From: Pyropia haitanensis
Taxonomy: Eukaryota; Rhodophyta; Bangiophyceae; Bangiales; Bangiaceae
Length of the DNA: 64,000 bases
Assembly: GCA_008729055.1 (NCBI GenBank)
Contig: SDUX01000008.1
Coordinates: forward strand, 3,435,756 to 3,499,755
Direction of reading: 5' to 3'
Position numbers and translations under genes: made by a program. Under the pieces are notes generated by a model that saw nothing but the letters and a program-made list of their open reading frames with translations, made no database searches and was not told the origin of the DNA. This document shows positions 52,827 through 62,892 of this stretch, piece after piece. Each line of letters opens with the position of its first letter. The first letter of the stretch is position 1.

Positions 52827-53601
52827 ATGGCAGCCGTTGATGGCCCTGTGCCGCCGGCGCCCAAGGACGACGTGTGGCTTGGCACGGCGGTCCTTGCCAG
52901 CTCCGCCGCGGAGGCGGCTGTCCGCGACGACCGGGCCGGCGCGGTGAGCGTATTTGTGGGCACCACCCGGGGCACCTTTGACGGCAAGGTGGTGGTGCGC
53001 CTCGAGTACGAAGCATATGAGGCGATGGCGGTCAAGCAGCTGGCCGCCCTGTGCCGCACCGTCCGGGCCAAGCACCCAGACGTGCTGCACGTGGCGGTGC
53101 ACCACCGGCTGGGAGTGGTAGCGGTGGGGGAGGCCAGCGTCGTGATTGCCGTTTCTTCGGCGCACCGCAGGGAGGCCATTGGTACGTTGGGGGAGGGTAC
53201 CGCCGCAATGCGGGGGTGGAACGCTCTGTGCACGGACGGGAGTGGTGGGGGAGAGCGCTCGTACGGGGCGGCAGTGGGTCGTTTAGGTGGGAGCGACTCC
53301 AGCTCACCAGTGAGTATGCCCTTGGTTTCGGATGTGTGCTCTCGCTTTCGCCTTTCCCTTTGTTCCGCTCCTGTCGTGATGTGGGCTGGTCGTCACCCTC
53401 CCCCCCCCCTCTTTGATAGAGGCATGCCACTTTGCGATTGATGAGTTGAAGGCGACGGTGCCGATATGGAAGCGCGAGGTGTACGCGGACGGCTCGACGT
53501 GGAAGGCCAACTGCGAGTGCGCGTTTAGCGTCAACAAGCGGGCGGCGGGAATGGGGTCTTTGCCCGACGCGCCGGCCGAGAGCGTGGAGAATGGTTCATA
53601 G
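52827..53601 (+). CDS. MOCS2B: Molybdopterin synthase large subunit (MoaE/MOCS2B), two exons
   Basis: Exon 1 is 52827-53181, the intron is 53182-53419 (238 nt, GTACGT...GATAG) and exon 2 is 53420-53601, giving 178 residues. The join gives [19 protein letters not shown], restoring the conserved MoaE helix. Motifs: [17 protein letters not shown] (GxxxxFxGxxR), [30 protein letters not shown], and the catalytic-Lys segment [20 protein letters not shown]. It combines with thiocarboxylated MoaD to make molybdopterin in the cytosol. The start chosen is ATG 52827 (GCCATGG). The frame is open upstream through the CGG tract to the MoaD stop. The C-terminal extension after KANCE is somewhat longer than in bacteria. 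Confidence 0.92.
53182..53419 (+). other. Intron of the MoaE gene
   Basis: Phase-1 intron, donor ATTG|GTACGT, pyrimidine-rich acceptor CTTTGATAG|AGG. Removal restores the family alignment. Confidence 0.85.
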
Positions 53602-56600
53602 CTGTGGTGCATTGAGCAGATCGCAGCTTGTTCATGGCGCTTTGCCCGCTGCGTGTGGCATGTTTCCTGCGGACGACACCATGCGTACTCCCCGCCACAA
53701 GCGGTCATGATGCTGATATTGCGCACTCACACCACCATGAGCGTTACCAACGGAGGAATGAAAGACGAGCGGCTTCAGCCCCAGGCCTGCACGGTCTTTC
53801 TACCGCGCCAGACCGTCCCCAGCAACCCGGCGACCAGCGACGGTGGTAACGAACGACTAACAAAGGTACACGCAGCGGGTGATTGAGTGCTCTATGCTCT
53901 AAACGCAGAGCGCACGTACTCACTCGGAAAGGAAAGGTCAGCCTCTCATCGACTAGCACGTCGACTACGGATTGGACACAGGCGCCCTTGGTTCCTATTC
54001 ACAAACCTGCGAGGAAAAGACCGACACAACAGACCAGCCACAGAGTGCCTCACGCGCCACCGTTCGTGTCAGTCGCCGTCCCACCCACCTCGCCCATACA
54101 TCAAAGCAACACGCACATGGAATGATCGCCGCATGGTTTGTCTCGCCCACCCGTTGTGGAAACCACTAGGTGCCAAGATTAGGAATATGCGTCGCAAGGG
54201 GAGCACGCCTAGCGCCCGCGCCTCAAGCCCGCCACCTGTCGCGGCGCGTGCCGAAGCACCCGCTGCGACAGGCGTCGAGGCCGAGGACACCGGAGCACGT
54301 CAAAGCAGCACGCCCCGCACCTCCTCGCTCTACGGCCTTACGCGCGGAATATACACCATTCACCAGGACCCCAGCGGGGTTCCGGGGCAGGAGGTGGGCA
54401 TCAAGCGAGCGGCACAGGCGGCGGAGTGGGGCGGCGAAACACGAGACAGCGCGGCCGCCCCGTGCGGGGCGACCACGCGTCGTCGGCTCAACCAGGCCCA
54501 CCCACCACAAGGCCAACTCGGCGGGCGCCCACCAGGCGCCTGGTGCTCCAGAGCGAAGGGGAAATAGCCTGCCCCCAAGCACCCGTGGAAAACCACGGAA
54601 GGGCAGGATACCCAGCCGATAACGTCACAAAAACACGCACACAACGCAAAGCACGCCAACGCAAGAACAACAGCGGCGGATCAGACACGCACCTTCACCA
54701 GCCGTAGCAACATACCGTGAGACACACACGCGCAATACACAGGTCATCGCGATCACCCAGTGCGCCTACACACGGACCAGGTGGGTGACGCGACGACGGA
54801 CGTCGCCGGTGGCTGGGGAAACCTCTTTATACGAGGCCGACGAATTCACCCTGGCCGCCGCCGCCCGCCGGCACGCCGACGGCGGCCACGGGGACGAATT
54901 GGCGCGTCGCGTCTGTCGGATTTCTTCAGAGCCGAAAAAGGGGATCAGACGGGAGTGCTGGTGCTGCCCCCGTACAGTACTGGAACTGTACTTGATCGAG
55001 ATGGATTTCAAAGAATGATGCCGGATGACGAAAGATGGGGTCTTCTTGAAGGGCGTGCCCCACTTGCGAGTCCCGTCGGCGGCCTGTTGACGGGATTCTC
55101 TCTTGGAGCCGTGACTGGGATACCGCGGCCGCGACGGCGGCACACGGGCTGTTTTTGTGGTCATTGCCGGGGACAGCAGCGGCGGCGGTGGCGCCGCCGC
55201 CGCCGCCGCTGCCACCGGAGAGGAGGTGAAGGCCATCGGGGGGGAGGGTTGGGGGAGCAGACGGCGGTGGTGTCGCCGCCCGACGGCCGCGCCTCGGACC
55301 GCCCCCAACCGCCCGACCGGCCCGGCGACGGGCAGCGCGGCGCGTGGCGCGCCCGCCGGGCGACAGCCGTGGACGGCCGCGGGCGGCCACCCCCGCGGCG
55401 GCGCGTCGTCCGCGGCGGCCGCGCCGGGGAAAAGGCGGGCCGTCCCCCTCCCCGCTCGGCTGTACGCAGCGGTGGCCCTGGGCACATCCACGCGTCGTGC
55501 GGCCAACCTCGTGGGCCAGGTCGGCGGCGCTCACGCTCGAGCGCCTCCCGCGGAGGGCCAAATGGCCACGGACGGAGCCGCCGCGGTCGATACGGTGGCG
55601 GGCGGCACGCTCGACGCGCGCGGCGACGCGCACGGCGGGCGTAGACGGTACCGCGGGCCGCGCAGGGCGCTGGGCGCACCCGCCGATGGGGTGGGCGTGA
55701 AGCCAAAACAGCCCCTGTGACGGGGGGGGTAGGCTGCCTGGGGGGGGGGTAGAAGCGTGAGGGAGGGGGGGGGGGGGGTTCACCACCGGGCCCCGCTTGC
55801 TGACGCTGCCGACGAGGCGGCGGCTGTGCCCCCGGGCCGACCCCGGACGCCCGGTCGGCCGAGCCGACGCCGCCGCCGCGCCGCAGCGGCCGGGCCACCC
55901 CGACGACGGGTGGCCTCGACGACACCGCCTAGACAAGGGGGAAAGGGCACCAAGGGGGGGGGTGGCCGCGCGCGTTCGGAACGGACGTCCCGGAGGAGGG
56001 GAGGGGGGGTGGCAGGGGCGGGGAGCCGACGCGTCTGGTCGGCCCGGCTGCGCCGGCCGCGGCCGCCGCGGTGAGCGCGCCGTGGAACCGCCGCGACCGT
56101 TGGTGGGGCGGTAGCGCCGTTTCCCCCGCTGTGCGCCCGTCGACGCGGCGGCCGTGGCGGCGGAGGCGGCGCGCGCCGGTCGGCTGGCGATCAAAAAAAA
56201 AGGAAAAAAGCATCCCATGGCGGGGGGGCTGCAGGGGAATCGAGCGCCCGGGGCAGGTACCGTTGGTGGCAGCGCAGGGGCGGGGGACAGCGACGGCCGC
56301 AGCGAGGCGCACGCACTCTGTCGGAATAGCCCTGTCCGTAGGGGGTGTCGCCCCCACAGGCGGCTGTCGCGGCGGGGGGGGAGAGGGGGGGGGGTGGCGC
56401 CACCAACGGCGGCGGCCGCCACGGCCGTGCCGACGGGGCGCGCGACCAGCGGCGGCGGCATGGCGCGCCGCACCCGCCGTTACCCGCGTGGGACGCCGCC
56501 GCCGCTGCCGGGGGGCGGCGACGCGGGCAGCCACGTGCCGCCGCCGCCCAAGGCCGCCCCCGCCGCCGCCGCCACCGCCACCGTCACCGCCGCCGCCGCC

Positions 56601-57070
56601 GCCGGTACCGCGGTGCCGCCGCCGCCCTCATCCCCACCCCTAGCCCAGCTCCCGCCACCCGTCCGCGGCGACCGCAGGCACCACCGCACCCGCCGCCACG
56701 CGCACCACCCGTCCGTGGTGGTGGTGGCAGCGGCGGAGGAAACCCGTGACCCGCCTGCCCGCCGCCGCCACCGCCGCCACCGCCGCCGCCACCGAGCGCC
56801 CACCGCCGCCACCGCCGCCGCCGCCGCCGCCACCGAGCGCCCACCGCCGCCGCGGCCGACGCGGCGTCAACAGGGCCGACGCGGCGCCGCCCGCGGGGGC
56901 GACAGCGCCGCACACGGCGTGGTGGGGTCTGCCCGTCGCCGCGTCGTGCCGCCGTCCCTGCCATGGCGACACGCGCGGGCCGCGGCGGCGCGGCCCCACC
57001 CCCCCCCCCCGGTGCGTGCCGCGGCGGCGCCGCGGGCGACGGCGGCGCCCGCCCGGGACGGCGACGCACG

Positions 57071-57111
<41 letters not shown>

Positions 57112-57204
57112 TGCCGCGGTGGCCGACGCGCCCGCCGCCGACGGCCGCGGTTGGGTGAGGGAGTGGCGGCGCCCCGCCGGCGGTCTCGCCGGCAGACCCG
57201 GCGA

Positions 57205-57264
<60 letters not shown>

Positions 57265-58389
57265 GCCGCCGCCGCGACGCACACCGGCCGCGGCGCGGCC
57301 GACGCACCGCGGCCGGGGTGGTCGTGCGGTCCTTGGTGCCGCGACGCCCCCGCCGCGGTTGCGCAGGGGGGGAGGAGGCGCCTGCCCGAAAGGATCGGTC
57401 CATACTGTGCTGGGAGTGACGGACAGATCCGTTGTCGGGGGGGGGGCGGGGGGGGGGGGGGTCACCCGCCACCGCCTCTACGATGGAATCGTCGATGAGG
57501 GGCGGCCACCCGCCCATTTCTGGGCCAAAAAAAAAAAAAAAAAAAAAAAAACGAGGACAGTGGGCACCCGCTGCCGCGGCGCGGGGTTTTGGTAGCGGGT
57601 CGGGCCACAAGATCTGGGACCCCGCCCGCAGGGTCCGTCGCTACGTATCCGCCGCCCCTCCAGGGCGGCGACGCTGCGCCAGGCGCCGTGCCGCCGGCCC
57701 GTGCACGGCGGGACGTAGCTATCCCTGTACCTACCCCCCGGTCACGGCCGCGGCCGGCCGCACGACCGGCCGCGGCGGGCGTGCGAGCCGCGCGCCGCGC
57801 GCCCCCCCCCCCTCCACCGGCGCCCCCCCCGCCTCCACCGGCGCCCCCCCCCCCTCCACCGGCACCCCCCCCCCCCCCTGCGTCACCGTCGGCGCCCCGG
57901 TAGTCGGCTGACGGCGGCACCCCCCCCCCCCCCCCCCCCCCCCCCCCGCCGCCGCCCCATCCCCGCCCCCCCCCCCGCCGTGCGTCGACGCGCGGCGGCG
58001 GCCGCGCGGGTCGCGCGCGCGCGGCCGCCGCGGGCGCGCCGCGCCGGCCGCGGCGGCGCCGCGTGCGCGCGCGCGCACGCGCCGCGTCGGCGGCGAGCGG
58101 GCGGCGGTCGCGGCTGCCGGCGGCCGCCGCCCGCGGCGGCCGCCGTCGGCGCGCGGTGCGGCGCGCCGCGCGCGGCGCGACGGGCGGGGTCGGTGCCCGC
58201 GGCCGGCGTCGGACCGACGGCGCGCGCTCCATCGACCACCCTGCGGCGCGCGTGTCGGCCGACGGGGTGTGACGGATCGACGGGGCGGGCGGCGACGGCT
58301 GCTGGGGGCGGCGGCTGGCGCCGGCGGGCGGGGGCGCGGCGGCGGCCGGCGGCGCGCGTGGCGGCGGGCACCCGCCGGCCGCCGGGGGG
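53602..58389. other. 4.8-kb interval without a recognised gene
   Basis: 53.6-54.7 kb is near-balanced, with short frames lacking domains. 54.75-55.15 kb is transitional. From 55.15 kb it is CCG/GGC repeat DNA with C and G runs. Long frames on both strands are Arg/Pro/Gly/Ala shadows. A 25-A tract lies at 57527-57551 and A-rich tracts at 56189-56206. An unrecognised gene cannot be excluded. Confidence 0.4.
57527..57551. repeat. A25 homopolymer
   Basis: 25 consecutive A on the plus strand in otherwise GC-rich DNA. It may be a minus-strand T-tract at a gene end or a retroposition trace. Confidence 0.9.
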
Positions 58390-58433
58390 GAGACAGCGTC
58401 GGAAAGTTGCAAATTAGCTCAAAAATTGCAACC
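58390..58433 (+). repeat. Left terminal inverted repeat
   Basis: The first 26 bp are identical to the reverse complement of 60245-60270. The outer motif GAGACAGCGTCGG and the inner TTGCAA motifs repeat at both ends. Confidence 0.92.
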
Positions 58434-58512
58434 TGACTGGGAGCAAATGGACGGGAGAGAGAGAAGAAAAAAAGAACAAGAAGCAGAAATAGACACAAAG
58501 AGAAGAGCTATG

Positions 58513-60159
58513 CTAGCGGGAACGGGCAGGAACACCGACAGTGTACGTGCCCCCGTGCCCCTCCATCGCCCATTTCCCGCAAAACGTTGATTTGCACGCT
58601 CGGCAGGCGCGCCAATGACCGCACTCACATACTGCCCACCCCGGCCCGCCCCTATGACGGGTGACCTTGCACACCTGACACACCATGTCCTGTCGGGCCA
58701 ATAGCGCCTCAGCAACAAGGGCTGCCTTGTCCGCCGCCTTCTTAGCGCGAGCAATCTTGCTGGCTCGCACTTCCTCCGCCTCAGCCGCCATTTCCGCGGA
58801 CCTCTTGCGAGCGCTTGCCACCAGGTTGTACGGGGAGTGGATGGCGCCGCGCTGCACCACGGCCTTGCCCCCTACCGCCTTGTCCCTGCGTTCAGCGTCT
58901 CTCTGCCTCGCTGCCGCGAGCACCTCACCCGTCATGGCCCGCGCCTGCTCTCGCGGGGACGACCCGGGGTCCGCCACCCCCAGGTTCTCCTCGGCCCGCG
59001 CGCGCACCACCTCCCGGTTGAATGGCCACAGCTCAGTGGTGACAAAAGCGTGCTTTACAACTGCAGGTGTGAAGCTGACCCGCTCGCAGTGGTAGGCAGC
59101 CGCCAGCAGCGCGTCCCGGACGCTCTGACCAGACAGCATCGCGTCCATGACGTACTCGTCGTTCTTGATCCGCAGATGTCGGTGGAACACGGCGAACGGG
59201 GCCGCGTCCAACGGCTGCAGGAAGTGCGACGCATTTGCAACGAGGAAGAAGAGGTAGACGCCACGCGCCAGGGCCCGCTCGAGCGTGTCCGCCCGCATGT
59301 GGGCAGAGCACTGGTCGCCAAAGAGCAGAAGAGCGCGACCGGGGTTCCTCACCGTCCACTCCTCCACAACAAGGTCCATCACCCGGCCAAACAGGTCCGC
59401 GTCGAGGAAGCCCGAGTCCGTCCAGCAAAAAAAGCGAGGCCAGGAGCGACGGGAGACGCGGGTGGCCGGCTCAAGCGAGAAGTTGACAGATGACCGGCCG
59501 TCCTCGTCGAAGTTGGCCTTCAGCACGTAGACACTCAGAAAGATGGACCCGTCTGCCGCCGCGAACGTCAGCAACGAGGCCACAGTGGACCTCCGCGTCG
59601 ACGCAGCGTTGGCCCGCTCCTTCCCCGCAGCCACTACCCGCTGGGTGGCCAGGTGGCCGCCCTTGACGACGACCCTGGTCTCGTCGAAGTTCATGACCGC
59701 CGACGCCGTGAATGCGTGCGACTGGAGGAAGTCCGTCAGCTCCTCGCAGAAGCCATCCACATTGGCCAGCATCTGCGCCCCCATCCGCTTGTCGGCGAGG
59801 GCTTTGCAGGTCCGAGCACGCAGGTGCGCGCGGTGGCGGGCGAGGAAGCGACGCGTCCACGGGTCCGACACCGACACGCCCCAGCGACGAGCCACCATCT
59901 CCCGAATCTGCTGCCGGGACAGCGGCAGGTTGTTGATACTAAAAGCCTGCGCCACCCCGACCACCGTCTGCTCCTGCTCGACGGTCAGGCGGCGGTTGCC
60001 GTGGCCGTCGGTGGAAGTCCTCGTCCGGCGGTGGTGAGCGGCCTTGAGGGCCGAAAAAGTCACACCCCGCGAGGCAGCAACGGAGCGCAAAGCGGACACC
60101 AGGCTGGCACCGCTGTGGAGGAGCTCATCGAGAGCAGGTAGGGCGTCGGAGACTCGCAT
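58513..60159 (-). CDS. Transposase, CENP-B-type HTH plus DDE_1 domain
   Basis: A 548-residue protein from ATG 60157-60159 (MRVSDALPALDEL). N-terminal HTH region with NNLPLSRQQIREMVARRWGV and TRRFLARHRAHLRART fits the Tc5/CENP-B DNA-binding module. The catalytic core has NFDETRVV (first Asp), LLLFGDQCSAHM (second Asp) and HFLQPLDAAPFAVF, the QPLD motif typical of pogo-like DDD enzymes. The C-terminus has a basic helix and a Cys-rich module (CQVC...CECGHWRACRACKS...C), probably zinc-binding. The frame is intact with no stops or frameshifts. It sits inside perfect TIRs, 123 bp from the left end and 111 bp from the right. GC is lower and residue use is unlike the surrounding repeat DNA. It should bind the TIRs and catalyse cut-and-paste transposition. 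Confidence 0.92.
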   Translation of the reverse strand: MRVSDALPALDELLHSGASLVSALRSVAASRGVTFSALKAAHHRRTRTSTDGHGNRRLTVEQEQTVVGVAQAFSINNLPLSRQQIREMVARRWGVSVSDPWTRRFLARHRAHLRARTCKALADKRMGAQMLANVDGFCEELTDFLQSHAFTASAVMNFDETRVVVKGGHLATQRVVAAGKERANAASTRRSTVASLLTFAAADGSIFLSVYVLKANFDEDGRSSVNFSLEPATRVSRRSWPRFFCWTDSGFLDADLFGRVMDLVVEEWTVRNPGRALLLFGDQCSAHMRADTLERALARGVYLFFLVANASHFLQPLDAAPFAVFHRHLRIKNDEYVMDAMLSGQSVRDALLAAAYHCERVSFTPAVVKHAFVTTELWPFNREVVRARAEENLGVADPGSSPREQARAMTGEVLAAARQRDAERRDKAVGGKAVVQRGAIHSPYNLVASARKRSAEMAAEAEEVRASKIARAKKAADKAALVAEALLARQDMVCQVCKVTRHRGGPGWAVCECGHWRACRACKSTFCGKWAMEGHGGTYTVGVPARSR

Positions 60160-60226
60160 GGTGGATGGTGGGGCGGAGAGACAGGGGACGCAGGCGCTGG
60201 TCTGGGAGATACACGACTGAGTATCT

Positions 60227-60270
60227 GGTTGCAATTTCTGACCGAATTTGCAACTTTCCGACGCTGTCTC
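60227..60270 (-). repeat. Right terminal inverted repeat
   Basis: Mirror of 58390-58433: 26 bp perfect outer part, then an imperfect inner part containing GGTTGCAATTT. Confidence 0.92.
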
Positions 60271-60490
60271 GGGGTGCCGCCGACGGTGCCGAGCCGCGCC
60301 CCCCCCCCCGCCCCCGCCCCCTCCCGCCCGCCGTCGGGCGTTCTTCCCCCCTCTGCTCTTTCCCGCCCTCCCCCCCCCCTGCCGCTCGCCGCTTCCTCCC
60401 CCCACCCCTTCCCCCCCCCGCCCTCTTTTGTTTGCGTCTGGGACGCTCGCTGTTTCCCCCCCCCCCCCCCGCCACGGTGGTAGCGGCACG
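60271..60490. promoter_or_regulatory. Short C-rich 5' flank of desaturase, interrupted by transposon
   Basis: Only 220 bp, mostly C/T, separates the transposon end from the desaturase ATG. The original promoter upstream has been displaced by 1.9 kb or replaced. Confidence 0.4.
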
Positions 60491-60596
60491 ATGGACATGC
60501 TCGGCGTGGTGGCCCGCCTCAACACCGTCTCTGCCGACACGTGCATCCAGTGGCTGTCGGACGTGGCGGTGGACGAGTGGCTGCTCGGCGGGCCCG

Positions 60597-60634
<38 letters not shown>

Positions 60635-61414
60635 GCCATGTCCCTCCCCCGCCGGCTGCTCCTGACGTGGCTGTTTACGTACGTGGGCGGCCTGGGCCTC
60701 TACTACCTGGTCGCCACCGCGGACTTTGTGCTCGTCTTTTTCGCGCTCCGCCGGTGGCTGCTGCCCGGCTACGTGCCCGACTGGCCGGCGGTGCGGCGGG
60801 AGGTGGCGTACAGCACCCGCTCGCTGGCGGTGATGGCGGCAATGACGACGCCGACGGAGGTGGCCATCCAGCTCGGCCACTCGCGCGTCTACCACGACCC
60901 GGCCGCGTATGGGTGGGCGTACCTGCTCGCCTCCCCGTTCCTCTTCCTCCTCTTCACCGACTCGGTCATCTACTGGGTGCACCGGGGCCTCCACCACCGG
61001 TGGGTGTACAAGTACGTGCACAAGCCGCACCACTCGTTTGTGCAGACCACCCCGTACGCCGCGTTTGCCTTTCACCCGCTCGACGGGTACCTGCAGGGCG
61101 TCGCGTACCAGGCGTTTGTGTTTGTGTTTCCGTTCCAGGCGGCGCTGCACATGGCGAGCCTCGCGTTTGTCGCCATGTGGACGATCAACATCCACGACCG
61201 GGTGAGCGTCGGCTTGCCGGGCGTCAATGGGGCACGCCACCACACCGTCCACCACCTGACGTTCAAGGCCAACTATGGGCAGTACTTTACGTTTTGGGAC
61301 TGGGTGTGTGGGACGTGGCGGGACCCAGACAGCCTGGGCGACGGCGGCAAGGCGGAGACCGCCGCGTCGCCGGCGCAGCTGGAGGAGGAGGTGTATGGGA
61401 AGAAGTACTTGTAG
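60491..61414 (+). CDS. C-5 sterol desaturase (ERG3/SC5D family)
   Basis: A 307-residue intronless membrane protein from ATG 60491 (ACGATGGAC). A Gly run of about 12 residues follows the N-terminal 35 residues. Membrane segments are near LLTWLFTYVGGLGLYYLVAT and ADFVLVFFAL, then ASPFLFLLFTDSVIYW. The three His boxes of the di-iron fatty-acid hydroxylase superfamily are HRGLHH, HKPHH and HHTVHH (about residues 163, 177 and 250). They lie in the ERG3-specific context YWVHRGLHHRWVYKYVHKPH and HLTFKANYGQYFTFWD. The enzyme introduces the C5(6) double bond in delta-7 sterols, in the ER, using cytochrome b5 and O2. The C-terminus ends KKYL, an ER-retrieval-like dilysine. The gene is tail to tail with Tfb4. 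Confidence 0.93.
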
Positions 61415-62779
61415 CAGTGGGCGCTGGGGGGGGGGGGGTGGGGGGGGGGGGGGGCGCCGCGGTGAGGCTGACAGGGGTGGCGGCGAGCGGGAGGGGGGGG
61501 GGGTGCGGCGTGGCGGTGGCGGGGCGTCCACCTCTTGTGTACCTTTTTTTTGTTTTTTTTCGGCGACAGGTTGGGACGGGGCGGGAGAGCGTGGCCATGG
61601 GCGGCGGCGGCTGTGGCTGAGGCCGCCTGGGAGGGCGTGAGGTCGGGGGGCGCGAGCACTCGAATCACGGGGGAACAAGATGGCCACGCGTGTACTGTAC
61701 ACCACTTTGTCGGCCGTTGGCGGCCAGCGCTTGTGTGTCGCGTGGCGCGACGGCGGTGGCGTGGAGACGGAGCAAGTGCACGGAGGTGGCCACGGAGGGA
61801 GGCGGCAGCGCACGCCATCCAACCGGTCCTTGACAGCAGACGACTGAACCCGCCCGCGCCGTTTTGCGTGCCGCCGTCCCGGCCGGACGGGTCACACGGC
61901 TCGCCGTTCCCGGCCCCCTCCGCCAGCCCCGCCGCCGACGCCCGCTTCCCCCCCCCCTGCCCCCCCTCGTGAAAGACGGCGCCACACGTCTCGCACGCTG
62001 GCGCCGCCACCGAGTAGGTGGCGAGGCACACGGAGCACGCCCAGCCCATGTCCATCCGCCGGCGGGTGGCAAAGCAGCTCGCGCGCAGGTCCACCGACGC
62101 CTGCTCGGGCATCGCCACCGCCGACCGCGCGGCGGCGTCGGGGAGGAGCAGCGTCAGCAAGACGGTCAGCAGGTCCTCCTCCTCCTCCGCCTCCCCTCCG
62201 CCGGCCGCACCGCTTGGCGTAGCCCCTAGCCCAGGTTCGGCCTTGACGGCCACCCGGCCGCCGCCGTCGGCGGCCGCAGCACCCTCCCCCCCCGCCCCCA
62301 GCCGCCGGTACACCCCCTTGGTCAGGTACGCGGCCTGCTGCAGGAACGTCGAGTCCCCCCCCCCCCCCCCCCCACCAGCACCGCGTCGACGCGCACGTCC
62401 GCCCGCGCCGCCGCAAACGCCGCGTTCATCACCGCCACGTACGCGTCGTCCGCGTCGGCGGCGGCGGCGAGCACCGCCAGGCGCGCCTGCAGCGCGGCGC
62501 GGACGCCGCCCGCGACGACGCCCGCATTGGCCGACGCGTCGTAGCCGGCGCGCGCGCGGGCGGCGGTGCAGAGGGCGAGGGAGAGGGCGGCGGCGAGCCG
62601 CGGCGGCCGCCGCCGCCGCCGCCGCTGCCGCGCCGCCGCGGCGGCGGCGGCATTGCCAGCCGCGGCCGCGGCGGCCACCGCCGCGTCGGCCGCCGCGGCG
62701 GACGCGGCGGCCGCCTCCATCGCGGCGGCCACGCCCGCCACCACCGCGACGCGCACGTCGAGGGCGGACGGGGGGGGCA

Positions 62780-62825
<46 letters not shown>

Positions 62826-62850
62826 GCCCTTTTTTCCCGACGCTGCCGCC

Positions 62851-62892
<42 letters not shown>

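Larger units (their letters stand above)
58390..60270 (-). mobile_element. Complete DNA transposon (pogo/Tc1-like) with 26-bp perfect TIRs
   Basis: The left end 58390-58415 and right end 60245-60270 are perfect inverted repeats of 26 bp starting GAGACAGCGTCGG. After a 7-bp divergent spacer the similarity resumes for another 11 bp (58423-58433 against 60227-60237), so the ends pair over about 44 bp. The 1881-bp element holds one intact transposase. Flanks are G-rich and a short GGGG duplication is possible but cannot be proved. Insertion is 220 bp upstream of the sterol desaturase start. Intact TIRs and frame suggest recent activity (inference). Confidence 0.9.

Noticed and set aside
55157..55720. 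Plus-strand 187-codon frame containing VPLPARLYAAVALGTS
   Set aside because: Partly ordered, but both strands read equally well here and no family is recognised; too weak to annotate.
58391..58415. TIR taken as part of a CRISPR or phage attachment site
   Set aside because: Inverted, not direct, single pair flanking a transposase; eukaryotic context.
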